From positions 1 through 22,919 of the forward strand of contig UQTN01000022.1 of NCBI GenBank assembly GCA_900543945.1: a DNA stretch of 22,919 bases, read 5' to 3'. Below, in pieces: positions 10,184-16,906 of the stretch; positions within the stretch are counted from its first letter, which is position 1; the number at the start of each line of letters is the position of its first letter. This stretch comes from an uncultured Collinsella sp. GTDB lineage: Bacteria; Actinomycetota; Coriobacteriia; Coriobacteriales; Coriobacteriaceae. The notes beneath the pieces were generated by a model. That model was not told where the DNA came from. It saw nothing but the letters and a program-made list of their open reading frames with translations, and did no database searches. The translations under genes and the position numbers were made by a program.

Positions 10184-11470
10184 TTACTTCCAGAATCGGT
10201 TGATAATCTGCTCGCGACCGGCGCCAACGCCAATGAACGTCACGCGGGTGTGTGCCAGATCCTCGATAAACGCCACGTAGTCCTGAGCCTCCTGCGGCAG
10301 CTCATCAAAGCTGCGGCAACCGGTAATGTCGCACTTCCAGCCGGGAAGCTCCTCGTAGATGGGCTTGGCATGCTCAAAGCGCACCTGATGCTCGGGCACG
10401 CTGGTGTAGCGCTCGCCATCGACGTCGTAGGCCACGCACACCTTGATGGTGTCGAAAGCCGAAAGCACGTCGAGCTTGGTCAGGGCGATATCGGTGAGGC
10501 CGTTGACGCGCGAGGCGTAGTTGGCGATGGGGCCGTCGAACCAGCCGCAGCGACGACGGCGACCGGTGGTCACGCCGTACTCATAGCCCTCCTCGGTCAG
10601 CGTGTGGCCGGCCTCGGACTCGTAGGAAAGCTCGGTGGGCATGGGGCCCGAACCGACACGGGTGATATAGGCCTTCATGACGCCCAGCACGCGGTCAACG
10701 TTCTTCATGCCCACGCCGGAGCCGGTGATGGCGCCGCCGGCGGTGCAGTTGGAAGACGTCACGTACGGATAGGTGCCGTGATCGATGTCGAGCAGCGTCG
10801 CCTGGGCGCCCTCAAACAGCAGGTCCTTGCCCTCATCGATCATGTTGTTGAGCAGCAGGCTCGTCTCGGTGATGTAGGGACGCAGGCGCTCGGCCATGGG
10901 CAGGTACTCGTCGCAAATCTGGTCCACGGTGTAGGTGGGCAGGTTGTAGATGAGCTCGAGCTCGGGGTTCACGCGGGCGAGAGCGGTCTCCAGCTTGTCG
11001 CGGAACAGTGCCTCGTCCAGCATGTCCTGCATGCGCAGGCCGATGCGGGCCATCTTGTCCTGGTAGCACGGACCGATGCCGCGCTTGGTGGTACCGATGT
11101 TCTTCTTGCCGAGCTTCTGCTCAAAGGCGCCATCCAGATCGATGTGGTACGGCATGATGACATGCGCGTTGCCGCTAATCTTGAGGTTCTTGGTGGTGAT
11201 GCCGTCGGCCTCGAACATGTCGATCTCCTCAAGGACAACCTTGGGGTTGACGACGCAGCCGTTACCGATCACCGACACGTGGTCGGAATACATGATGCCG
11301 GAGGGCACCTGGTGCAGGCCGTACTTCTTGCCGTTGACGACGATGGTGTGGCCGGCGTTGTTGCCGCCCGAGTAGCGCACGACGGCATCGAAGTCGCCGG
11401 CGACCAGGTCGCAAATCTTACCCTTGCCCTCATCGCCCCACTGGGCACCGACCAAAACGGTTGACGGCAT
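10184..11470 (-). CDS. purA: Adenylosuccinate synthetase
   Basis: The enzyme converts IMP and aspartate to adenylosuccinate using GTP, the branch step to AMP. The 428-residue length matches bacterial PurA. The N-terminal GDEGKGK loop (12-18) and NNAGHTIV with His41 supply the GTP site and catalytic residues. TTGRRRRCGWFD (301-312) is the aspartate and IMP binding signature, and TKLDVLSAFD holds the guanine-specificity segment. AAGGAG lies 7 nt before the ATG. The gene follows dnaB after a 93-bp gap containing a plausible promoter, which would let purine demand control it separately from replication genes. Confidence 0.97.
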   Translation of the reverse strand: MPSTVLVGAQWGDEGKGKICDLVAGDFDAVVRYSGGNNAGHTIVVNGKKYGLHQVPSGIMYSDHVSVIGNGCVVNPKVVLEEIDMFEADGITTKNLKISGNAHVIMPYHIDLDGAFEQKLGKKNIGTTKRGIGPCYQDKMARIGLRMQDMLDEALFRDKLETALARVNPELELIYNLPTYTVDQICDEYLPMAERLRPYITETSLLLNNMIDEGKDLLFEGAQATLLDIDHGTYPYVTSSNCTAGGAITGSGVGMKNVDRVLGVMKAYITRVGSGPMPTELSYESEAGHTLTEEGYEYGVTTGRRRRCGWFDGPIANYASRVNGLTDIALTKLDVLSAFDTIKVCVAYDVDGERYTSVPEHQVRFEHAKPIYEELPGWKCDITGCRSFDELPQEAQDYVAFIEDLAHTRVTFIGVGAGREQIINRFWK

Positions 11471-11536
11471 GTTTACTCCTTACATTCATGGACTGTCTAC
11501 GCGCCACGCCGGCACGCAGAAGCACAAAACATTCCC

Positions 11537-11565
11537 AGTATACCCGTGCAACGGGCGCCTGTCCT
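11537..11565 (-). promoter_or_regulatory. Candidate purA promoter
   Basis: On the minus strand AGGACA (-35, four of six to consensus) is separated by 17 bp from TATACT (-10, five of six). The -35 overlaps the dnaB stop codon. The start of transcription would be about 60 nt upstream of the purA ATG. Confidence 0.5.
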
Positions 11566-12955
11566 ACTCCTCGGCATGTGCCCCATCAAGCTCATAGAAC
11601 TTGGTGGATGCCGGCAGGAACATCAGGTCGACGTCGCCGATCGGGCCCGAACGGTTCTTGGCCACGACGATACGCGTAACGCCCTCGTCGGGTCGATCGT
11701 CGCGCGAGGCTTCGGCCTCGTCGGCGGAGCGGTCCAAGAACATAACGATATCGGCGTCCTGCTCGATGGAGCCCGATTCACGAAGGTCGGAAAGCTGCGG
11801 GCGCTTGCCGGTACGGGATTCGACCTGACGCGAGAGCTGCGACAGCGCGATGAGCGGGATCTTGAGTTCCTTGGCCATGATCTTCAGACCACGCGACATC
11901 TCGGAGACCTCGACGGTACGGCTCTCGGAGCGGCGTCCCGGCGGAGGACTCACCAGCTGCAGGTAGTCCAGGATGATGATGGCCTTCTCCTTGTTGTGGA
12001 GCATGCGGCGGCTCTTGGCGCGAATCTCGGTCACTGTGGTGCCGGGCGTATCGTCAATCAGAATATCGAGCTTGGACAAGGTCTGCGTGGCCTCGTTGAT
12101 ATTGGCCCACTGCTCGGGGCTAATGCGGCCCATGCGGAAGTCACTGATCGAAATCATGGCGTAGGCGCAAATCAGACGCTGGGCAATTTCCTTGCCCGAC
12201 ATCTCCAGCGAGAAGAAGCCGACGGTATAACCGGCCGCGGCAGCGTTGAGCGCCAGATTCAGGGCGAACGACGTCTTACCCACAGCAGGGCGAGCGCCGA
12301 TAATGATGAGCTGACCCTCGCGGAAACCCATGAGCATGCGGTCGAGCGACGGGAAGCCCGTGGGCACGCCCGCAGCCTGGCCACCGGCCTGGCACACTTC
12401 CTCGGCCTCGTTATAGGCCTCGACCATAAACTCGGTCAACGTCTTGTAGCTCGACTTGACCTCGCGTGCCGTGACCTTGAGCAGCTTGCTCTCGGCCAGC
12501 TCCACGACCTCCTTGGTGTCGGTAGGGGCGTTATAGGCCAGCGCGTTGATCTCGTTGGTGGCACCGATCAGCTCGCGCAGCATCGAGTCGCGACGGACGA
12601 TGGCGGCATGGTGCTGCCAGTTCACGAGCGACAGGGTCTGACCCATCAGCTCCAAAATGTAGGCCTCGCCGCCCACGGCATCGAGCTTGTTGATGCTGCG
12701 CAGGTAATCGATCAGCGAGATAGAGTCGATGGGAATGCGGCTGTTGTACATATCGACCATCGCGGTGTAGATGGTCTTATGAATAGGCCGGTAGAAGTCA
12801 TCGGGCTGCAGCTCGACCTGGGCCTCCTCGACCACCTCGGGCGATAGCAGCATAGCGGCCAGTACGTTGGCCTCTGCATCTTGGTTTTGAGGAAGACCCA
12901 ACTTGGAGCCGCGGTCCTCAACCGTCAGCCCCGTCTCCCTATCGTCGTATGCCAT
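11564..12955 (-). CDS. dnaB: Replicative DNA helicase
   Basis: DnaB unwinds the replication fork as a hexameric ring. The N-terminal helical domain (about 20-165) begins after LPQNQDAEANVLAAML. The RecA-like motor domain shows Walker A GARPAVGKTS (220-229), FSLEMS (248-253), Walker B IIILDYLQL (326-334), SQLSR (372-376) and the arginine-finger region DLRESGSIEQDADI (390-403). The protein has 463 residues with no intein. The longest frame begins four codons earlier, but only the ATG at 12953-12955 has GAGG at a proper distance. It lies beyond the strong terminator after rplI, so it probably has its own promoter in 12968-13108; I could not identify one with confidence. A short GTCCT-N6-AGGAC inverted repeat lies at about 13052-13067. 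Confidence 0.96.
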   Translation of the reverse strand: MAYDDRETGLTVEDRGSKLGLPQNQDAEANVLAAMLLSPEVVEEAQVELQPDDFYRPIHKTIYTAMVDMYNSRIPIDSISLIDYLRSINKLDAVGGEAYILELMGQTLSLVNWQHHAAIVRRDSMLRELIGATNEINALAYNAPTDTKEVVELAESKLLKVTAREVKSSYKTLTEFMVEAYNEAEEVCQAGGQAAGVPTGFPSLDRMLMGFREGQLIIIGARPAVGKTSFALNLALNAAAAGYTVGFFSLEMSGKEIAQRLICAYAMISISDFRMGRISPEQWANINEATQTLSKLDILIDDTPGTTVTEIRAKSRRMLHNKEKAIIILDYLQLVSPPPGRRSESRTVEVSEMSRGLKIMAKELKIPLIALSQLSRQVESRTGKRPQLSDLRESGSIEQDADIVMFLDRSADEAEASRDDRPDEGVTRIVVAKNRSGPIGDVDLMFLPASTKFYELDGAHAEE

Positions 12956-13108
12956 GAGCATCCTCATTCATATCGCTTGCGAGCATCCATAGTATCAGCC
13001 ACGGTCCCAAAACGGGCCGCGCGCCGCCAATCATCACCGAACGAAACGGATGAACGGTCCTGTATATAGGACTTCGACGCAACGTTCGCCATGACACTCA
13101 CTCAGCGC

Positions 13109-13149
13109 AAAAAAACAAAAAGGGCGCCCCGGTTTCCCAGAGCGCCCTT
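13109..13149 (-). terminator. Rho-independent terminator after rplI
   Basis: AAGGGCGC pairs with GCGCCCTT (13120-13127 with 13142-13149), and the minus-strand RNA runs into a U-rich tract matching the A-rich run at 13109-13121. It ends the rpsF-ssb-rpsR-rplI unit. Confidence 0.88.
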
Positions 13150-13181
13150 CTTAGAACAAGATTGTTGCGTTGCAGCAAATG

Positions 13182-13721
13182 CTACTCGGCAGCAGCCTCA
13201 GTCTCGACCTCGGCGGTCTCGGCCTCGGCGACCTCAGCGGCCTCCTCGACCTCAGCCTCGGCAGCGAGCTCCTCGGCGGTAACGCCGACGAGAACGACAA
13301 CCTCGGCCTTGATCTCGCGGTACAGCGAGATGGCAACGGTGTGGGCACCGGCAACCTTGATGGGCTTACCGAGCTCGACGCGCTTGCGGTCGATGTCCAT
13401 ACCGAGCTGAGCCTTGATGGCGTCAGCGATCATAGCGGCGGTAACGGAGCCAAAGAGGATGCCCTCGTCGCCGACCTTGACGTCAACGGTGACCGTCTTG
13501 CCCTCGAAGGCAGCCTTGGTCTCGTTGGCGGTAGCCAGGCGGACGGCCTCGCGCTTGGCGATGTTGTTGCGACGCTCGTCAAGCTGCTTGAGGTTGCCCT
13601 TGGTGGCGGCAACAGCGAGCTTCTTGGGGAACAGGAAGTTCTCAGCGTAACCCTGAGCGACCTCTACGACGTCACCCTCGCCGCCCTTGCCCTTGATCTC
13701 ATCGAGAAGAATAACCTTCAT
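13182..13721 (-). CDS. rplI: Ribosomal protein L9 with acidic C-terminal tail
   Basis: L9 binds 23S rRNA near the base of the L1 stalk and helps maintain reading frame. The N-terminal domain MKVILLDEIKGKGGEGDVVEV followed by GYAENFLFPKKLA is diagnostic, and the long connecting helix and C-terminal domain follow. L9 usually ends near residue 148-150. Here about 30 more residues follow, composed almost only of Ala, Glu, Val and Thr. The tail is in frame and ends at a proper stop and terminator, so it is probably real. AAGGGAG precedes the ATG. The gene starts 15 nt after rpsR. Confidence 0.96.
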   Translation of the reverse strand: MKVILLDEIKGKGGEGDVVEVAQGYAENFLFPKKLAVAATKGNLKQLDERRNNIAKREAVRLATANETKAAFEGKTVTVDVKVGDEGILFGSVTAAMIADAIKAQLGMDIDRKRVELGKPIKVAGAHTVAISLYREIKAEVVVLVGVTAEELAAEAEVEEAAEVAEAETAEVETEAAAE

Positions 13722-13736
13722 GATGCGTCTCCCTTC

Positions 13737-14003
13737 TTAGCCGCGGTCGCGGTTGCCACGAGAGGAAACCACGGGGACGGTGTACGGCAGGAGAGCCATC
13801 TCGCGGGCACGCTTGATGGCGTTGGCGATGTCATGCTGATGCTGCGTGCAAGCGCCAGTGACGCGACGGGGCTTGATCTTGCCACGGTCGGTCATGTACT
13901 TACGGAGAAGCTGAGTGTCCTTATAGTCGATGAACTCAGTGTTCTCCTTGCAGAACTGGCAGTACTTACGACGCGGCTGACGTGCAGAAAAATCATTAGC
14001 CAT
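13737..14003 (-). CDS. rpsR: Ribosomal protein S18, zinc-binding type
   Basis: S18 pairs with S6 on the 30S platform. The 88-residue protein has the conserved core DYKDTQLLRKYMTDRGKIKPRR. Cys15, Cys18 and Cys52 (YCQFCKE and GACTQHQ, with His55 nearby) form the metal site of the C+ form of S18. The start MANDFSARQ was chosen because AAAGGT lies upstream; the frame extends 17 codons further without family similarity. Genomes with a C+ S18 sometimes carry a second, cysteine-free paralogue used under zinc limitation; none is in this window. Confidence 0.96.
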   Translation of the reverse strand: MANDFSARQPRRKYCQFCKENTEFIDYKDTQLLRKYMTDRGKIKPRRVTGACTQHQHDIANAIKRAREMALLPYTVPVVSSRGNRDRG

Positions 14004-14075
14004 GTCAAAATACCTTTCGTTTGGCAACTTCGGCGAACCGAAGCCGCCTCTCACTCAAAAATAGGTGAACAACCC

Positions 14076-14528
14076 TTAGAACGGGATGTCCTCATCGTAG
14101 ACGTCGACCGCGGGCGGCGTAGCCACCGGTGCGGCAGGACGTGCTGCGGGCGCGGGAGCTGCGGGTGCGTAACCGCCCTGATCGTAGCCACCCTGGCCAC
14201 CACGGGAGCTCATAAACTCGATCTCATCGACGATGACCTCAAGCTTGCTCCGGCGCTGACCATCGCGCTCCCAAGAGCTGTAGCGCAGCTTGCCCTCGAT
14301 CGCGACCTTGTTTCCCTTTGCCAGGAAACGGCTCACGGCCTCGGCGCGCGTGCCGAACATAGTGCAGTCGACAAAGTTGGGATAGTCCTCCCACTCGCCA
14401 GTCTGCGGGTTGCGGCGACGATCGTTCACGGCGACGCCAAAGGACAGAACCTGGGTTCCGCCGGCGGTGGCGCGCAGCTCGGGATCACGCGTGAGGTTAC
14501 CGGTGATGTTCACTCGATTGATGCTCAT
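14076..14528 (-). CDS. ssb: Single-stranded DNA-binding protein
   Basis: SSB coats single-stranded DNA in replication and repair. The OB fold covers about residues 1-108 (MSINRVNITGNLTRDPELR ... LEVIVDEIEFM). A Gly-, Gln-, Ala- and Pro-rich linker follows, and the protein ends in the acidic tip DEDIPF that recruits partner proteins. Its 150 residues are normal for the family. AAGAGGAAG precedes the ATG. It sits between rpsF and rpsR, the classic arrangement, with gaps of 48 and 72 nt. Confidence 0.97.
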   Translation of the reverse strand: MSINRVNITGNLTRDPELRATAGGTQVLSFGVAVNDRRRNPQTGEWEDYPNFVDCTMFGTRAEAVSRFLAKGNKVAIEGKLRYSSWERDGQRRSKLEVIVDEIEFMSSRGGQGGYDQGGYAPAAPAPAARPAAPVATPPAVDVYDEDIPF

Positions 14529-14576
14529 AACTCACTACTTCCTCTTGGGGCACAAGCCCAGTCCAAAACGACAGTC

Positions 14577-14870
14577 TTACTCCTGGTCGTCGCGACGGAC
14601 GATCATGTGGCGGACCACAGCGTCGGTGATGCGCAGGACGCGATCAAGCTCGGCGATCTGGGTAGGATCTGCGTGGAAGTTGATGAGGGTGTAGTCACCA
14701 TCGGTGAGGTCGTTGATCTCGTAGGCGAGCTTGCGCTTGCCCCACTCGTCAACGGAGTCGACCTTGCCAGCGCCCTCAGCGATCGTGGTATCGATACGCT
14801 TCATAACAGCGAGACGAGTCTCGGGGTCGAGCGACGGGTCAACAAAGAACAGCAGTTCATAAGCCTTCAT
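14577..14870 (-). CDS. rpsF: Ribosomal protein S6
   Basis: S6 forms a dimer with S18 on the small subunit. The 97-residue protein begins MKAYELLFFVDPSLD and contains WGKRKLAYEINDLTDGDYTLINF, both typical of S6. The ATG follows GAGGAGGTGACAAT, one of the strongest ribosome binding sites here; a frame extension of seven codons upstream would include that site and is rejected. It is the first gene of the rpsF-ssb-rpsR-rplI unit and has a hairpin in its leader. Confidence 0.96.
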   Translation of the reverse strand: MKAYELLFFVDPSLDPETRLAVMKRIDTTIAEGAGKVDSVDEWGKRKLAYEINDLTDGDYTLINFHADPTQIAELDRVLRITDAVVRHMIVRRDDQE

Positions 14871-14896
14871 ATTGTCACCTCCTCTGGGCAAATGTG

Positions 14897-14925
14897 GCTT
14901 CAGGTCGTGAAGGTGCGCCTGAAGC
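14897..14925 (-). promoter_or_regulatory. rpsF leader hairpin, candidate S6:S18 autoregulatory element
   Basis: In the minus-strand RNA GCUUCAGG pairs perfectly with CCUGAAGC around a 13-nt loop, about 27 nt before the rpsF ATG. Many bacteria carry a leader bound by the S6:S18 complex at this place. The characteristic CCG bulge of that motif is not evident, so the identification rests mainly on position. Confidence 0.4.
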
Positions 14926-14941
14926 AGGAAAAGACTTGGTA

Positions 14942-14970
14942 ATAATATCTTTCAACCTCCCAGGCCGCAA
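14942..14970 (-). promoter_or_regulatory. Candidate rpsF operon promoter
   Basis: On the minus strand TTGCGG (-35) and TATTAT (-10) are 17 bp apart. Transcription would start near 14935, giving a leader of about 65 nt that includes the hairpin at 14897-14925. Confidence 0.6.
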
Positions 14971-15330
14971 GAATATGCAGCTACAACCTCATGACCTCCA
15001 CATATGCCCATACTCACACGACGTTTCATGCGCATTCCAACCAAATGCTGACCAAAAGCTTGACGGATCTGTTGACAAGATACGGTGCCGTGGGAACAAG
15101 CTGAGCCAAGCCGCAGGTCAACGGGCGCATGGTTGCGGTCGCGAAATGCATACCAGTGGCCCACAACATCGCTCAAATATTTTTAAATTCATTGCCAAGT
15201 CGCTTATGAATACCCCTTTTGAACAATTGAGTTGATCAACCGAGCTGGTCGGATGCCGTTTTTTGGCACCTCAAACCCCACTGCAGCGCCAAGCGCGGCA
15301 AGGCGTTTTAAAAAATGCCAACTTTTCTGT
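14971..15330. other. Gene-free stretch between the rpsF promoter and tRNA-Ser
   Basis: About 360 bp without a convincing gene. The open frames here on either strand lack ribosome binding sites and recognisable motifs. Base composition is noticeably more AT-rich than the flanking genes, especially around 15175-15240. A GGTTGATCAACT-type palindrome lies near 15231-15241, and a short hairpin GGCGTTTT/AAAATGCC type near 15302-15319. It may hold additional promoters or a decayed gene. Confidence 0.5.
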
Positions 15331-15358
15331 TTGCACTTTGCGATTCCTCGTGTATACT
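15331..15358 (+). promoter_or_regulatory. tRNA-Ser(GGA) promoter
   Basis: TTGCAC (-35) and TATACT (-10) are separated by 16 bp, and the predicted start is about 10 nt before the tRNA. This is among the best promoter matches in the window. Confidence 0.7.
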
Positions 15359-15374
15359 GACTTTCGCATTTAAC

Positions 15375-15465
15375 GGAGAGTTGTCCGAGTGGCCGAAGGA
15401 GCACGATTGGAAATCGTGTAGGCGTCAAAAGCGTCTCCAGGGTTCAAATCCCTGACTCTCCGCCA
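15375..15465 (+). tRNA. tRNA-Ser(GGA)
   Basis: Acceptor GGAGAGT pairs with ACTCTCC, followed by discriminator G and an encoded CCA. The anticodon stem CACGA/TCGTG encloses TTGGAAA, so the anticodon is GGA (reads UCC and UCU). A long variable arm (GGCGTCAAAAGCGTCTC region) is typical of serine tRNAs. The T-arm has GGTTCAAATCC. Confidence 0.97.
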
Positions 15466-15473
15466 GTTAATTC

Positions 15474-15504
15474 CAAAGCAGGCCTTCGAGCCTGCTTTGT
15501 TTTT
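15474..15504 (+). terminator. Terminator-like hairpin between the two serine tRNAs
   Basis: CAAAGCAGGC pairs perfectly with GCCTGCTTTG around CTTCGA, followed by five T. It should end the tRNA-Ser(GGA) transcript, although the second tRNA starts only 10 nt further on. Confidence 0.85.
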
Positions 15505-15513
15505 ACCCCACGC

Positions 15514-15604
15514 GGAGGGGTGGCAGAGTGGTTGAATGCGGCGGTCTCGAAAACCGTTTGGCCTGTATAAGGTCACGAGGGTTCGAATCCCTCCTCCTCC
15601 GCCA
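15514..15604 (+). tRNA. tRNA-Ser(CGA)
   Basis: Acceptor GGAGGGG pairs with CTCCTCC (one G-U pair), with discriminator G and encoded CCA. The anticodon loop CTCGAAA within CGGT/ACCG gives anticodon CGA (reads UCG). The long variable arm is class II, as expected for serine. The T-arm is GAGGGTTCGAATCCCTC. Confidence 0.97.
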
Positions 15605-15613
15605 TTTTGGTTG

Positions 15614-15647
15614 AAAAAGCTCCCAGCAACGGGAGCTTTTTTGTTTT
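15614..15647 (+). terminator. Terminator after tRNA-Ser(CGA)
   Basis: AAAAAGCTCCC pairs with GGGAGCTTTTT across AGCAAC, followed by further T-rich sequence. A standard rho-independent terminator. Confidence 0.9.
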
Positions 15648-15668
15648 GAGCCCCTTACATACAAATAC

Positions 15669-15693
15669 GGCGGCGGAGGAGGGATTCGAACCC
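15669..15693 (-). repeat. Inverted partial copy of the tRNA-Ser(CGA) 3' end
   Basis: This 25-nt stretch matches the reverse complement of the T-arm and acceptor 3' strand of the tRNA-Ser(CGA) gene with one mismatch (24 of 25). The other side (CGCCCTCCC) no longer matches. The rest of the tRNA is absent, so this is a fragment, perhaps a trace of past integration or rearrangement at the tRNA locus. Confidence 0.7.
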
Positions 15694-15704
15694 GCCCTCC
15701 CTCA

Positions 15705-15771
15705 AAAACATGTACATCACCCTCCAAAAACGACATTTCTCGACATCTTTGGAGGCTGATGTACACCTTTG
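15705..15771. repeat. 67-bp hairpin repeat, left copy
   Basis: The unit folds into a hairpin: TGTACATCA (15711-15719) pairs with TGATGTACA (15757-15765), then a C/C mismatch, then CCTCCAAA (15721-15728) with TTTGGAGG (15748-15755). The 19-nt loop contains CGACAT twice. A copy in the same orientation is at 16907-16973, with 61 of 67 positions identical and no gaps. Confidence 0.9.
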
Positions 15772-15792
15772 CATATTATGCTCGGCGGACGA

Positions 15793-15821
15793 TCGACCGT
15801 TTTGCCAGCATCCGGTATATT
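15793..15821 (+). promoter_or_regulatory. Candidate promoter of the nuclease gene
   Basis: TCGACC (-35, four of six) and TATATT (-10, five of six) are 17 bp apart. This lies inside the left repeat boundary, so the nuclease gene would carry its own promoter within the repeat-bounded unit. Confidence 0.45.
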
Positions 15822-15876
15822 TCCCCACCTCAACGGACATAAGAGTTGGGTATCGACTCAGAGCGAGAGGTCCCCA

Positions 15877-16884
15877 ATGGATACCCCTGTTCTCATTTCG
15901 CATAAAACTGCATGGCTCGTCCATCACGCGCCACAAGGCCTGGTTCAAGCGGTCGCGCAACACGACTACCAGATAGGCGCAAGAGGTCTCTCCACCCAGC
16001 AACGCATCGCGCGCATACGACAGGCCCTCACCGACTGCGGCATTCCGCCCGATATGTTCAAGACTATCGATATCTCCGTAGTGTTTGCTTTCGAGCGAAT
16101 TCGCACCAACGGTGTCACTTGCCATGTTCTCGGCCAAAGCCTACCCTACGGCCATATTGACGAGCTTACGCCCGGCATCTTTATCACCGACGAAGCCTTC
16201 ACCTTCGTGCTCGCCGCCGAGTGGATGGATAGAATCGAATACCTCGAGTATGGCTACGAAGTTTGCGGTGACTATCGCATGGGCCTTAATCCCTCTGACC
16301 CTTATACCGAGCAACCAGCAACCACCTCCAAGGATGTAATTGTCGAGCTGCTCGATCAATACCCCGGCAAACCCGGTGCCACACGCGCGCGACTCGCGCT
16401 CAGACATGTCTACGACCACTCGGCCTCGCCTATGGAGACTGCATCGGCAATCGCCCTTTCACTTCCGACAAGCGAAGGCGGCGTTGGCATTCGAGGCATC
16501 GAGCTCAACCGACCGCTCGAGATCCCTCAACGTCTTTGGCATTGCACCAAAGCCCAAACACTCAAAATCGATGCCCTCATTACCTATAAGCGCAGAGAGC
16601 TCGGCATCGAATATAAGGGTGGCTTTCACGACGCGGTCGAACGTAAGGGAGCAGATGCGGAGCGAGAGGCTGTGCTCGCCCAAATGGGTTATCGCATCGT
16701 CACGCTCACCTCAGCGCAATTTGCCAGTCAACTCGCTTTTCACCGTGCCATGAACAATATCCGCGAAGCACTCGGTATGCCCCGCTGCACCGATGCCGAG
16801 TATCAGCGAAAGCAAAACGAACTGCGAAAGGCGCTTATCCGCAACTGGAAGGGCACGAAGGACATAGAGACGCCCTCCGAGTAA
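15877..16884 (+). CDS. DUF559/Vsr-like PD-(D/E)XK nuclease-domain protein
   Basis: The 335-residue protein has a C-terminal domain resembling DUF559, a relative of very-short-patch repair endonucleases also found at the end of actinobacterial AbiEi-like proteins. The putative PD-(D/E)XK core is Asp232 in KIDALI and Glu245-Tyr-Lys247 in LGIEYKGGFHD, followed by the basic helix DAEREAVLAQMGYRIVTLTSAQF. The segment SASPMETASAIAL (182-194) matches the SPMExR-type helix of the same proteins, so Glu187 may also be catalytic. Residues 1-180 resemble no family I can name firmly; a partial AbiEi-like arrangement is possible. AGAGG precedes the chosen ATG; the frame runs 36 codons further upstream. No partner gene adjoins it, and it is bounded on both sides by the 67-bp hairpin repeats. 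Substrate and role are unknown; defence or element mobility are both conceivable. Confidence 0.85.
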   Translation: MDTPVLISHKTAWLVHHAPQGLVQAVAQHDYQIGARGLSTQQRIARIRQALTDCGIPPDMFKTIDISVVFAFERIRTNGVTCHVLGQSLPYGHIDELTPGIFITDEAFTFVLAAEWMDRIEYLEYGYEVCGDYRMGLNPSDPYTEQPATTSKDVIVELLDQYPGKPGATRARLALRHVYDHSASPMETASAIALSLPTSEGGVGIRGIELNRPLEIPQRLWHCTKAQTLKIDALITYKRRELGIEYKGGFHDAVERKGADAEREAVLAQMGYRIVTLTSAQFASQLAFHRAMNNIREALGMPRCTDAEYQRKQNELRKALIRNWKGTKDIETPSE

Positions 16885-16906
16885 CGTCACCCGCTCGGCG
16901 CGCGCC

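Noticed and set aside
11564..12955. Possible intein in dnaB
   Set aside because: DnaB is a common intein host, but the protein is 463 residues with all motifs at normal spacing, so none is present.
13170..14942. Plus-strand open frame of 590 codons opposite rplI-rpsR-ssb-rpsF
   Set aside because: It spans four well-supported genes and their spacers on the other strand, which is implausible for a real gene.
14952..15176. Minus-strand open frame of 74 codons upstream of rpsF
   Set aside because: It covers the likely rpsF promoter and lacks a recognisable motif; no clear ribosome binding site supports it.
15655..16137. Minus-strand open frame of 160 codons overlapping the left repeat and nuclease gene
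   Set aside because: It crosses the tRNA fragment, the hairpin repeat and a supported gene, with no similarity to anything.
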